A DNA stretch of 64,000 bases from Streptomyces sp. NBC_01244. GTDB lineage: Bacteria > Actinomycetota > Actinomycetes > Streptomycetales > Streptomycetaceae. Below, in pieces: positions 25,425-34,094 of this stretch. The notes beneath the pieces are model-generated. The model was not told where the DNA came from and made no database searches. It worked only from the letters and a program-made list of their open reading frames with translations. The stretch's first letter is position 1, and every line of letters begins with the position of its first letter. The stretch covers positions 1,860,001 to 1,924,000 of the forward strand of contig NZ_CP108488.1 in assembly GCF_035987325.1 (NCBI RefSeq), given 5' to 3'. The position numbers and the translations under genes are program-made.

Positions 25425-26138
25425 TCAGTCGGTGAGCACGGTCGGAGCGGCCGAAGCCTGCCCCGGCACCGGGGCCGCGTCGGCCGCCTCCGGGGCCGCA
25501 TCGGCGGCCGCACCGGCCTCGGCCCGCGCCGCCGCTGCGGCCTTCTTCATCCGTCCGCGCACCACCAAGGTCATGGCGAGCCCGCAGACGAGGGCCAGGG
25601 CGAGGGCCGCCCACGAGAACCCCTTCAGCCACGGCTCCGCCACGATCCCGATCGAGTAGATGACGGCCGTCGTGCCGCCGGCCCACAGGATCCCACCGAG
25701 GACGTTCGCGACGAGGAACCTCCAGTAGGGCATGTGCAGGACGCCCGCCAGCGGCCCCGCGAAGATCCGCAGCAGGGCCACGAACCGCCCGAAGAAGACG
25801 GCCCACATGCCCCACTTGTCGAAGGAGCGCTCCGCCATGGCCACCTGGTCCGGCCCGAAGTGCTTGGGGAAGCGCCGTCCCAGCCGCTCCAGCATCGGCT
25901 TGCCGCCCCTGCGCCCGATCGCGTAGCCGATCGAGTCGCCCACGATCGCGCCGGTGGTCGCGCAGATGCCCAGGACCACGGGGTCGATGTGTCCCTGCTG
26001 GGAGGCCAGCAGCGCCGAGCTGACCAGGACGATCTCCCCCGGCAGCGGGATGCCGAGGCTTTCCAGTCCGATGACGAGCCCCACCAGGAGGTAGATGCTG
26101 ACCGCCGGAATCGTCTCCAGCCATTCCTGGATGTGCAC
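25425..26138 (-). CDS. DedA family membrane protein
   Basis: Integral membrane protein of 237 residues. It has the DedA/SNARE-associated domain: GLESLGIPLPGEIVLV (about residues 23-38), GDSIGYAIGRRGG (about 68-80) and FFGRFVALLRIFAGPLAG (about 115-132). The family is linked to undecaprenyl-phosphate or lipid flipping and to membrane potential. The C-terminal 40 residues are an Ala/Pro-rich low-complexity tail. A second, distantly related VTT-domain protein is at 36389. Confidence 0.92.
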   Translation of the reverse strand: MHIQEWLETIPAVSIYLLVGLVIGLESLGIPLPGEIVLVSSALLASQQGHIDPVVLGICATTGAIVGDSIGYAIGRRGGKPMLERLGRRFPKHFGPDQVAMAERSFDKWGMWAVFFGRFVALLRIFAGPLAGVLHMPYWRFLVANVLGGILWAGGTTAVIYSIGIVAEPWLKGFSWAALALALVCGLAMTLVVRGRMKKAAAAARAEAGAAADAAPEAADAAPVPGQASAAPTVLTD

Positions 26139-26198
26139 CGGTACGTCCTCCCGAGTTCTCCGCCCGGCCCGCCCCCTGTGGCGGGCCGAACGAGCAGC

Positions 26199-28733
26199 CT
26201 ATCCGGTCGCCACCACAGCCTTTGCCCGCAGCGGCAGTTCGCGGGAGGAACGCCCCGCGAACACTTCGCGCCGGCCCGTTCCCAGGACCCACGCGTCCCG
26301 CTCCGGATCCCAGGACGACAGCGTGCGCGGGTCGATGTCCAGGACGATCCGCCGCGCTTCGCCCGGTTCGAGGGTCAGGCGCCGGTATCCGGCCAGCGCC
26401 CGGACCGGCTGGTCCAGTTTCAGGTCCGGGGACGGCCCTACGTAGACCTGGGCCACCTCGGTGCCGGTGCGGCGGCCGGTGTTGCGGACGGTGAACTCCA
26501 CCCGCAGCCCGCTCCGCTTCCCGTGCGCGCCGCCCGGCCGGACGGCCAGCTTCTCGTACGCCCAGGTCGTGTACGAGAGCCCGTACCCGAAGGCGAACAG
26601 CGGAGCCACCCGCTGCCGGTCGTACCAGCGGTGGCCCACGTGCACGCCCTCGGTGTACTCCTGCCGCCCGCCCACCCCGGGGTAGCGCATCAGGTCGCCG
26701 CCGACCGGGGTCGCCCGCTCGTCGGCCGGGAAGGTCTGGGTGAGGCGGCCGCCCGGGTCCGCGTCACCGAAGAGCACGTCGGCGGTGGCGGCCGCGCCCT
26801 CCTGGCCCGGGTAGTACATCTGGAGGACCGCTCCGGTACGCGGGAGCCACGGCATGGTCGTACCGGAAGAGGTGTTGAGCACCACCGTGGTGCGCGGGTT
26901 GACGGCGGCGACCGCCTCGATCAGCGCCTCCTGGCCGCCGGGGAGCCCCAGGGTGGTGCGGTCGCTGCCCTCGGTGGCGTCCTCGTAGGCGAACAGCACC
27001 ACACTGCGGGCAGCCTTGGCCGCCTTGACGGCCTCGGCGAGGTCGGCGGCCCGGGTCGCCTTCGTGGTGTGCCGCAGCCGCAGCCGCTGCCCCTTCGGCC
27101 CGCCCTCGGCGAAGACGGAGAGCCGGTGTTCGCCCGCCTTGAGCGCGAGGGTGCGGCGGCGCACGGTGCGGCCGTCGGGCGCGGCGCCGAGCAGTCCGCC
27201 GGCGAACTGCTCGGCCACGCCCTGCCGTACGGGGAAGAGTTCCTCCCCGTCGAGCCGGACGGCCGGCCGCTTGCCGGTGTAGTGGACGAGCAGGGTCCAC
27301 TCGTCGTCGGCGGCCAGCCGGAAGGTCCCCTCGAAGCCCCAGGTGCGCCCGGGGGCCACCGAGCGGTCGTCGAGGCCCGCGTCGGGCGTCAGGAGTTTCG
27401 CCGGGAACGGGCGCCCGTAGAGGTCCTCGCCGAGGGCGTAGCCCACCGTGGAGCCGCTCCCGGCCCGCCGCCGGATCTCGTCGAGGGGGGCGGCGGCCGC
27501 GTCCGGCACCACGTGAGCGCTGCCACCGCCGCCGACGAAGGGGGTCCGCCCGGTGGGGCCGATCACGGCGATGGAGCGGGCGGCGGGGCCCGTCAGCGGC
27601 AGGGTGGCCCGCTCGTTGCGCAGCAGGACCGCTCCGGCGGTGGCGATCTGCCGTGCGGTGCGGGCTCCGGCGGCGGCGTCCCGGGCGGGCCGGGCGGCGG
27701 GGTCCCCGGCGAGCAGTCCGAAGCGGTCCAGGGTGGTCAGGATGCGGCGTACGGCGAGGTCCACCGTGCCCTCGTGGACGGAGCCGCCGCGCACCGCCTC
27801 CCGCAGCGGGGCGCCGTAGTGGGTGCCTGCGGGCATCTCCATGTCGAGGCCGGCGCCGATCGAGGCGACGGTGCTGTGGGTGGCGTTCCAGTCGGACATC
27901 ACCCAGCCGTCGAAGCCCCAGCGTCCGCGGAGCAGTTCGCCGAGGAGGGGCTTGCTCTCGCAGGCATAGACCCCGTTGACCTTGTTGTAGGCGCCCATCA
28001 CGGCGCCGGCCCCGGCGGCCACGGCGGCTTCGAAGCCCCGTAGCTCCGTCTCGTGGAGGGTCTGCTCGGCGGCGATCACGTCGACGGTGTCGCGGCCCTT
28101 CTCCTGGTTGTTGAGCGCGAAGTGCTTGACGGTGGCGATGAGGCCCTCGTCCTGGATGCCGCGGACGACCTCGGCGACCAGGTCGGCCGTCAGCTTCGGA
28201 TCCTCCGAGAACGTCTCGAAGTTCCGCCCGGCGTACGGGGTGCGGATGAGGTTGGCCATCGGCGAGAGGAGCACGTCGATGCCGAGCGCGCGGCCCTCGC
28301 TGCCGATGACCCGCCCGTACGCGCGGGCGAGCGCCGGGTCGAAGGCGGAGGCGAGCAGGACCGGCGCGGGCAGCGCGGTGGCGGGCCTGGCGACGCGGAC
28401 TCCGGCCGGGCCGTCGGCGAGGCGGAGCGCCGGGATGCCCAGGCGCGGGATGCCCGGCACGTAGCCGGCCTGGCCGAGCGGGTCCGGGTCCGGGCCGCCG
28501 TGCAGCAGGACGGTCTTCTCCTCCAGCGTGAGCCGCTCCAGCAGGGCGTCGATCCGGGCACTGCGGCCGGCCGCGGGCGCGGCGGCGGGGGACGCCGCGG
28601 AGCCGGAGGCCTTACGGAGCTGCGCGCCGGGCGGCGGCGCCGGTACGCAGCCGGCCGCACCGAGGGCGGCACCGAGGCCGCCCACCGCCCCGAGGAGGCG
28701 CATCGCACGACGTCTGGACACGGCCTCGCTCAT
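26199..28733 (-). CDS. Glycoside hydrolase family 3 beta-glucosidase, exported lipoprotein
   Basis: Extracellular beta-glucosidase or beta-xylosidase of 844 residues. The N-terminus has a twin-arginine motif SRRRAMRLL and a lipobox GAAGC near residue 29, so it is probably Tat-exported and lipid-anchored. The GH3 barrel carries the nucleophile Asp in GWVMSDWNATHS (near residue 280). The GH3 C domain follows with an inserted PA14-like segment (TFRLAADDEWTLLVHYTG, about 470-490), then a fibronectin-III-like end. ATG 28733 is chosen over ATG 28757 because AGGGAG lies six bases before it. Confidence 0.93.
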   Translation of the reverse strand: MSEAVSRRRAMRLLGAVGGLGAALGAAGCVPAPPPGAQLRKASGSAASPAAAPAAGRSARIDALLERLTLEEKTVLLHGGPDPDPLGQAGYVPGIPRLGIPALRLADGPAGVRVARPATALPAPVLLASAFDPALARAYGRVIGSEGRALGIDVLLSPMANLIRTPYAGRNFETFSEDPKLTADLVAEVVRGIQDEGLIATVKHFALNNQEKGRDTVDVIAAEQTLHETELRGFEAAVAAGAGAVMGAYNKVNGVYACESKPLLGELLRGRWGFDGWVMSDWNATHSTVASIGAGLDMEMPAGTHYGAPLREAVRGGSVHEGTVDLAVRRILTTLDRFGLLAGDPAARPARDAAAGARTARQIATAGAVLLRNERATLPLTGPAARSIAVIGPTGRTPFVGGGGSAHVVPDAAAAPLDEIRRRAGSGSTVGYALGEDLYGRPFPAKLLTPDAGLDDRSVAPGRTWGFEGTFRLAADDEWTLLVHYTGKRPAVRLDGEELFPVRQGVAEQFAGGLLGAAPDGRTVRRRTLALKAGEHRLSVFAEGGPKGQRLRLRHTTKATRAADLAEAVKAAKAARSVVLFAYEDATEGSDRTTLGLPGGQEALIEAVAAVNPRTTVVLNTSSGTTMPWLPRTGAVLQMYYPGQEGAAATADVLFGDADPGGRLTQTFPADERATPVGGDLMRYPGVGGRQEYTEGVHVGHRWYDRQRVAPLFAFGYGLSYTTWAYEKLAVRPGGAHGKRSGLRVEFTVRNTGRRTGTEVAQVYVGPSPDLKLDQPVRALAGYRRLTLEPGEARRIVLDIDPRTLSSWDPERDAWVLGTGRREVFAGRSSRELPLRAKAVVATG

Positions 28734-28862
28734 GGGCGCTCCCTGCGGCGTGGGCATCGGCGTCAGGTGGCGGGAGCGGCCCGCGCCGGACCGCTCCCGC
28801 CGCCCACTGTGCGCCGACCGCCCCGCGGGCCCGCTTCAGGCGCGCCACCGCGACGCCGATGT

Positions 28863-29072
28863 TCAGCCCTGCGGCGGCTGCCCGCCGGGGTCGGCGTCGC
28901 GCCGGGGCTCGTCCTGGAGCTGGACCCGCGCCTCGGTGCGGTGGCCGCGCTCGACGTAGTCCCGCACGACGGCCTCCACCGCGTCCTGGGGCGACCCGAT
29001 CCCGGCGAGGACCATCACCTCCACCACGAGCTCGGCGTCGAGGCTGATGCTGATCTTGGCTCGGCCCGGCAC
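28863..29072 (-). CDS. Small ribbon-helix-helix-like protein (VapB-type antitoxin-like, orphan)
   Basis: Protein of 69 residues. KISISLDAELVVEVMVLAG and AVEAVVRDYVER fit a ribbon-helix-helix DNA-binding fold such as VapB antitoxins or the Streptomyces DUF2191-type proteins. The tail is polar and disordered. GTG 29072 is preceded by GGAG about ten bases upstream. No toxin gene is adjacent (GH3 on one side, thioesterase on the other), so an antitoxin role is unproven. Confidence 0.65.
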   Translation of the reverse strand: MPGRAKISISLDAELVVEVMVLAGIGSPQDAVEAVVRDYVERGHRTEARVQLQDEPRRDADPGGQPPQG

Positions 29073-29115
29073 GGGACCCGCTCCATCCGTCGTCGGGTGA
29101 GGGACTCTAGCGGGG

Positions 29116-29568
29116 TCAGGCGTTGGGGCGCAGGGTCCAGACGACGGTCATCTCGCCGGTCACGGCCTCGTCCTCGCGCTGGATGGATATGGCGACGGGG
29201 AACTCGGGGCGGCCGCCCGCGTCGAGTTCGGCGACGACCTCGGCGGCCGGGCGGCCGAGGGTGGCGGTGGCCGTCACGACGCCCTTGGCGAGCTTCTTGT
29301 AGCCGATCTCCGCGCTCACCGCGAGGGGCACGGCGCGGGAGAGCTGGTCGCCGAAGGCGGCCAGGACGATCGCGCCGCTCGCGGACTCGGCGAGGGTGAA
29401 CATGGCGCCGGCGTGCGGGCCGCCGAGGTGGTTGTGGAACTCGGCCTGGTCCGGAAGACGGACGACGGCACGCTCGGGGGTGGTCTCCAGGAACTGGAGG
29501 TTCAGGGTCTTGGCCATCGGCACGGTCGCGGCGAGCAGTTCGCCCACGTTCATCTGTTCAGCGCTCAT
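29116..29568 (-). CDS. Hotdog-fold thioesterase (DUF4442/PaaI-like)
   Basis: Protein of 150 residues with a hotdog fold: FHNHLGGPHAGAMFTLAESA (about residues 43-62) contains the central-helix motif. It probably hydrolyses an acyl-CoA or acts as a housekeeping thioesterase. ATG 29568 is favoured because TAACAT lies eight bases upstream (29577-29582 on this strand), consistent with a leaderless message. ATG 29553 is a possible alternative. Confidence 0.82.
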   Translation of the reverse strand: MSAEQMNVGELLAATVPMAKTLNLQFLETTPERAVVRLPDQAEFHNHLGGPHAGAMFTLAESASGAIVLAAFGDQLSRAVPLAVSAEIGYKKLAKGVVTATATLGRPAAEVVAELDAGGRPEFPVAISIQREDEAVTGEMTVVWTLRPNA

Positions 29569-29663
29569 GGAACGCGATGTTACCCGCGAGTAGTAGGCAT
29601 TGGCCATACCCGTACGGGGGCGGCCGTGGCTCCCTGCCCGCCCTCCCACTATCGTTACCGGCC

Positions 29664-30731
29664 ATGTGGCCAGGACAGCAGCAGCCGCCCGGGGGAGAAC
29701 CCAACCCCCAGGACGCGCATCAGAACCCGTACCAGCAGCAGCAGCCGGGAACACCGAACCCGTACCAGCAGCAACCGCCGACGGTGGCGTACGGGGAGCA
29801 GCAGCCCGGCTACGGGTACCCGCAGCAGCCCCCCGCTCCCCAGGCCTGGGGCCAGCAGCCCCCGACCGTTCCCGTACCCCAGTGGGGCGGCACCCCGCCC
29901 CAGGCCCCGCGCGGCGGGAGCCCCTTCGCGACCAGGACCGTCGCCATCGTCGCGGTCTCGGCCGTCGTCGTGGCGGCCGCCGCCACCGGGGCCTTCGTCC
30001 TGACCCGGGACGACAAGACCGCCGACCAGGCGGACGGCAAGCCGAGCTCCTCCCCCTCCGCCCCGGCCTCCTCCACCCCGTCCGCCCCGGCCGCCCCGCC
30101 GAGCCCGAGCGCCAACCCGCGCGGCAGCGCGGACACCAAGCCGGTGATCCCGGGCTGGAAGGTCGTCCTCAACCCGAAGTACGGCACCGCCTTCGACGTC
30201 CCGCCGGAGTGGGAGGTCAAGTCCTCGGGCCTGTCCATCGGCTTCGAGGACGACGCCAAGAACGACGGCTCGCCCCTGGTCATGATGTCGGCGCCCGCCT
30301 TCCTCAAGGAGGACTGGTGCAAGGTCGACTCCGACAAGGACGGCAAGGAGGAGTCGACCGAGCTGGCGGGCACCGCCACCAAGGGCGGCATGGGCGCGAA
30401 GAGCACCGCCGAGGCCGCGTACAACGAGGCCGGAAACTGGGCCTTCGCCGCGTACGCGCAGAAGGCGCCGAAGGGCACCACCAAGGTCGCCCAGGCGAAG
30501 GAGTACACGACCGCCTCCGGCCTCAAGGGCCACATGGCGACCGCGACCGTCAGCGGCCTGCCCAAGGAGAACAAGTGCTCCACGGACGGCAAGTCCGTCG
30601 CCTTCAGCTTCACGACCTCCAACGGTGACCTCTCCACCTGGGTCCTCTACGGCGTCGCGGGCGTCCCGGGCGAAGTGAGCCAGGAGACCTACGAGAAGAT
30701 CCTGAGCAGCGTCCGCCTCAACGCGGGCTGA
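29664..30731 (+). CDS. Proline/glutamine-rich single-span membrane protein, function unknown
   Basis: Protein of 355 residues. Residues 1-85 are a cytoplasmic Gln/Pro/Tyr-rich tail (PNPYQQQ repeats). One transmembrane segment lies near 93-113 (VAIVAVSAVVVAAAATGAFV), then a Ser/Pro-rich linker, then an extracellular domain (about 160-355) with three Cys (CKVD, KCS). The layout is common among uncharacterised Streptomyces surface proteins. TATCGT lies eight bases before ATG 29664. No function is assigned. Confidence 0.82.
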   Translation: MWPGQQQPPGGEPNPQDAHQNPYQQQQPGTPNPYQQQPPTVAYGEQQPGYGYPQQPPAPQAWGQQPPTVPVPQWGGTPPQAPRGGSPFATRTVAIVAVSAVVVAAAATGAFVLTRDDKTADQADGKPSSSPSAPASSTPSAPAAPPSPSANPRGSADTKPVIPGWKVVLNPKYGTAFDVPPEWEVKSSGLSIGFEDDAKNDGSPLVMMSAPAFLKEDWCKVDSDKDGKEESTELAGTATKGGMGAKSTAEAAYNEAGNWAFAAYAQKAPKGTTKVAQAKEYTTASGLKGHMATATVSGLPKENKCSTDGKSVAFSFTTSNGDLSTWVLYGVAGVPGEVSQETYEKILSSVRLNAG

Positions 30732-30748
30732 CCCCTCCCGTCCTGCGT

Positions 30749-30784
30749 CCCGGGCCGGAAATCCGTTTGGATTCCCGGCCCGGG
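30749..30784. terminator. 16-bp stem-loop terminator
   Basis: Arms 30749-30764 and 30769-30784 pair with one mismatch and a GTTT loop, 17 bp after the membrane protein stop. The stem ends just before the GATAGT (30790-30795) that probably promotes the next gene. Confidence 0.7.
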
Positions 30785-30801
30785 CCGGGGATAGTCCGGA
30801 G

Positions 30802-32166
30802 GTGAGCTCTCCCCCCGCCTCCTCCCCCGGTCCCGCCCGCCCGGCTTCCTCCCGCCGCGGCACCCTCCGCGGCTCCCTCCGCCGCAGGCCGGAATGGGCC
30901 GGCCGCAACTACACCCTGCTGACGGGCGCCGCGGTCATCACGAACCTCGGGAGCCACGGAGCGCTCATCGCGACCGCCTTCGCGGTCGTCCAGGCGGGCG
31001 GCTCCGCCGGCGACGTCGGCCTGGTGGCCGCCGCCCGTACGCTGCCGCTCGTCCTCTTCCTCCTCATCGGCGGAGCGGTCGCCGACCGGATTCCCCGCCA
31101 CCACGTCATGGTCGCGGCGAACACCCTCAACTGCCTCTCGCAGGCCGCCTTCGCCTTCCTCGTCCTGACCGGCGATCCGAAGCTGTGGCAGATGATGCTG
31201 CTCACGGCGCTGTGCGGCACCGGTACGGCCTTCTTCAACCCGGCCGCCGAGGGCATGCTCATGGCCAGCGTCTCCGGCCCGCAGGCCAACCGCGCCTTCG
31301 CCCTCTTCCGGATGGCGATGAACGGCGCCGGCGTCGGCGGCGCGGCCCTCGGTGGAGCCATGGTCGCCCTGCTGGGCCCCGGCTGGGTGCTGGCCGTGGA
31401 CGCGGCAGCCTTCGCCGCCGCCGGAGCCCTGCGGGCCTTCCTCGACGTCGGTCACATCGCCGAACGCGCTCCCGGCGGCGGCCTGCTGTCCGATCTGCGC
31501 GAGGGCTGGGCGGAGTTCAGGAGCCGGCCGTGGCTGTGGAGCATCGTGCTCCAGTTCTCCGTCGTCGTGGCGGTCGTCGGCGCCGCCGAAGCGGTCTACG
31601 GTCCCCTGGTCGCCCTGGAGCAACTGGGCGGGGCGGCTCCGTGGGGCGTGGCCCTGGCCTTCTTCGGCCTCGGCACCATCGGCGGGGCCGTCCTGATGAT
31701 GGTCTGGAAACCGCGCCGCCTGCTGCTGGCCGGCACCCTGTGCGTCTTCCCGCTGGCGCTCCCCTCGGCCGGGCTGGCGGTGCCGCTTCCCGTGTGGGGC
31801 CTGTGCGCGGTGATGTTCGTGAGCGGCGCGGCCATCGAGGTGTTCGGCGTGAGCTGGATGACGACGATGCACCAGGAGATCCCGGAGGAGATGTTCTCCC
31901 GCGTCTCCGCCTACGACTGGTTCGGCTCGCTCTCGATGCTCCCGCTGGCCACGGCGGTGGCCGGCCCGGTCGAATCCGCGATCGGCCGCACCTCGGCCCT
32001 CTGGGGCTGCGCGGCCCTGGTGATCGTGGTGACCGCGGCCGTCCTGCTGGTCCCGGACGTCCGCCGCATGACCCGCAAACCGCCCGCCGCCCTCACCAAG
32101 TCGGTCCCCACCGAACCGGGCCCCGTCCAGCCCAGCTCGGCCGCATCCAGCCCCGCCGGCGTGTGA
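30802..32166 (+). CDS. MFS transporter (EntS/drug-exporter like)
   Basis: Membrane exporter of 454 residues with about twelve hydrophobic helices. The helix 2-3 loop motif GGAVADRIPRHHVM (about residues 91-104) is the MFS motif A equivalent. The sequence style matches the EntS/MefA-like drug or siderophore exporters. GTG 30802 follows GATAGT by six bases, so it may be leaderless. The first 30 residues are Ser/Pro/Arg-rich and probably disordered. Substrate unknown. Confidence 0.88.
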   Translation: MSSPPASSPGPARPASSRRGTLRGSLRRRPEWAGRNYTLLTGAAVITNLGSHGALIATAFAVVQAGGSAGDVGLVAAARTLPLVLFLLIGGAVADRIPRHHVMVAANTLNCLSQAAFAFLVLTGDPKLWQMMLLTALCGTGTAFFNPAAEGMLMASVSGPQANRAFALFRMAMNGAGVGGAALGGAMVALLGPGWVLAVDAAAFAAAGALRAFLDVGHIAERAPGGGLLSDLREGWAEFRSRPWLWSIVLQFSVVVAVVGAAEAVYGPLVALEQLGGAAPWGVALAFFGLGTIGGAVLMMVWKPRRLLLAGTLCVFPLALPSAGLAVPLPVWGLCAVMFVSGAAIEVFGVSWMTTMHQEIPEEMFSRVSAYDWFGSLSMLPLATAVAGPVESAIGRTSALWGCAALVIVVTAAVLLVPDVRRMTRKPPAALTKSVPTEPGPVQPSSAASSPAGV

Positions 32167-32172
32167 GGCGCG

Positions 32173-32219
32173 GGGTCCGGGCAGAGCCCGGGGAACGGGC
32201 GAAGGGCGGGTAGGGGACT
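32173..32219 (-). repeat. 47-bp dispersed repeat, copy 2 (inverted relative to copy 1)
   Basis: Reverse complement identical to 6569-6615. It begins six bases after the MFS stop codon and lies between convergent genes, as copy 1 does. Confidence 0.75.
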
Positions 32220-32243
32220 TCGCCCCGCGCAGCGGCAAGCCCC

Positions 32244-33092
32244 TCAGCCGAGGCTGAAGGCCCCCTCCGGCGGCTCGGGCGAAGCCACCGCATCGGCGTC
32301 GGCCACCGGCAGAGCCCCCCGCATCAGCCGCGCCAGGGCCGCCCCCACCTCCACCCGCGCCGGAAACGCGTCACCCGCGCACACCCGCGAAAGCTCCGCC
32401 ACCGGCAGCTCCCGCGCCGAAGCCAGCAGCACCGCGTTCCCGAAGCGCCGCCCGCGCAGCACCCCCGGCTCCGCGATCAGCGCCAACTCCCCGAAGACCG
32501 CCCCGAAGTTCGCGAGTTGCCCGCGCAGGAACGCGAACGGCGCCCCGTCGGCGAGGTTCGCCACATAGACCCCGCCGGGCCTCAGCACCCGCGCCACCTC
32601 GCGCGCGTACTCCACCGAGGCCAGCGAAGCGGGCACCCGGGATCCACCGAAGACGTCGCCCACCACCACGTCGGCGCTCGCGTCCGGCGCCCCGGCCAGC
32701 CAGGCCCGCGCGTCGGCGACGTGCACCGTGATCCCGCTCCCGGCGGCCACCGGCAGGAACTCCCCGACCAGCGCGACCAGCCCGGCGTCGAACTCGACCA
32801 CGTCCTGGCGCGACCCCGGCCGGCCCGCCGCCGCGTACCGGGGCAGGGTCAGCGCGCCGCCGCCCAGGTGCAACAGGTCCAGCGCGGCCCCCGGCTCGCC
32901 CACGCAGTCCAGGACGTGCGCGAGGCGGCGTACGTACTCGAACTCCAGGTGCTCCGGGTCGTCGAGGTCCACGTACGACTGCGGCGCCCCGTCCACGGTG
33001 AGCAGCCAGGCCCGCTCCCGGTCGATGTCCGGCATCAGTTTGGCGGTGCCCTGGGCCACGTCCCGGATCACCGGGATCTGTTCGTCACTCAC
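32244..33092 (-). CDS. Spermidine synthase-like methyltransferase-fold protein
   Basis: Protein of 282 residues with the spermidine-synthase/SAM-fold core. LDLLHLGGGALTLPRY (about residues 69-84) is the nucleotide-binding loop, VVEFDAGLV follows, and VVVGDVFGGS (about 141-150) takes the place of the usual catalytic DSSDP. That change suggests it is not a true aminopropyltransferase. GTG 33092 follows GACAAT by six bases. It is next to and on the same strand as the patatin gene but separated by 10 bp. Function uncertain. Confidence 0.78.
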   Translation of the reverse strand: MSDEQIPVIRDVAQGTAKLMPDIDRERAWLLTVDGAPQSYVDLDDPEHLEFEYVRRLAHVLDCVGEPGAALDLLHLGGGALTLPRYAAAGRPGSRQDVVEFDAGLVALVGEFLPVAAGSGITVHVADARAWLAGAPDASADVVVGDVFGGSRVPASLASVEYAREVARVLRPGGVYVANLADGAPFAFLRGQLANFGAVFGELALIAEPGVLRGRRFGNAVLLASARELPVAELSRVCAGDAFPARVEVGAALARLMRGALPVADADAVASPEPPEGAFSLG

Positions 33093-33102
33093 CGGACCAT
33101 TG

Positions 33103-33999
33103 TCAGGCCCCCGCAGCCGCCCACACCTCGCGCGCCTGCTCCACGTGGACCGCGGCCTGCTCCAGCCCCGCCCGCGCGGCGGGATCGCGGCGCGCGGGGT
33201 CCAGTACGTTGCGTCCGAAGACCTTGCGGGCCTGCGACGACGGGGTGATCAGCAGCACCTTCGCCCCGGCCTCCCGCAGCCGTGCGGCCTGCGCCGCGGG
33301 CGAGGGGATCAGTCCGGCGCCCGTGGCCATCGGCGCGAGGATCACCACGCGCGCGTAGCCGGAGGCGAGGTCGGCGTTGGTCGCGGAGCGGATCCCGCCG
33401 TCGATGAACCGGCGTCCGGCGACCGTCACGGGCGGCCACACGCCGGGTACGGCGCAGCTCGCCGAGACGGCCTCGACCAGCCCGGCCGCGCTCCCGCGCT
33501 CGAAGGCGGCGAGCTCGCCGGTCAGCGCGTCCACCGCCGTGACGACGAAGCGCCGCTCGGGCCAGTCGCGCGACACCAGCCGGGCTTCCAGCACCTTGCG
33601 GCGCACCGCCTCCGGCTCCGTGTCGGCGGCCAGCGCGAAGGCGCCGATCCGGCGCCGGTAGGACTTCGCGTCGCGGGAGCGCACCATCGCGACGGCGTAC
33701 CGCCCGATCAGGGTGGCCCCCAGCTTCGCGGGGAGCTCCCCGCCGGGGTCGCCGAGCTGGCGCTCGTACAGCTCCTGCGGGGTGAGCAGTCCGGAGGTGA
33801 GCTGCGCGCCGACGACCGAGCCGGCCGAGGTACCGACGACGAGGTCCGCTCCGGTCAGGTCGACGCCCGCGCGGGCGAGCCCGTAGAGCATCCCGGCCTC
33901 CCAGCCGACGCCGGTCAGCCCGCCGCCTCCGAGCACCAGAGCCGTGCCCTTGCCTTCCCCGCTGCCGCCGCCCCTGCCGCCCGTGCTGCCGTCTTCCAC
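33103..33999 (-). CDS. Patatin-like phospholipase
   Basis: Lipid acyl hydrolase of 298 residues. It has the glycine-rich oxyanion loop LGGGGLTGVGWEAG (about residues 23-36), nucleophile Ser in GTSAGS (about 59-64) and catalytic Asp in FIDGGI (about 196). Cytoplasmic or membrane-associated; no signal peptide is visible. The N-terminal 18 residues are Gly/Ser-rich. GGAGGGAG lies seven bases before GTG 33999. It may share a transcript with the spermidine synthase-like gene downstream. Confidence 0.9.
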   Translation of the reverse strand: MEDGSTGGRGGGSGEGKGTALVLGGGGLTGVGWEAGMLYGLARAGVDLTGADLVVGTSAGSVVGAQLTSGLLTPQELYERQLGDPGGELPAKLGATLIGRYAVAMVRSRDAKSYRRRIGAFALAADTEPEAVRRKVLEARLVSRDWPERRFVVTAVDALTGELAAFERGSAAGLVEAVSASCAVPGVWPPVTVAGRRFIDGGIRSATNADLASGYARVVILAPMATGAGLIPSPAAQAARLREAGAKVLLITPSSQARKVFGRNVLDPARRDPAARAGLEQAAVHVEQAREVWAAAGA

Positions 34000-34094
34000 G
34001 AACCGCTCCCTCCCCGCATGCCAGTGGTGACGGCAGTCTGGCGCAAGCCGACCACCGCCACCACAGCGGGTACTGCCCGACGGCTATCCGGCCG

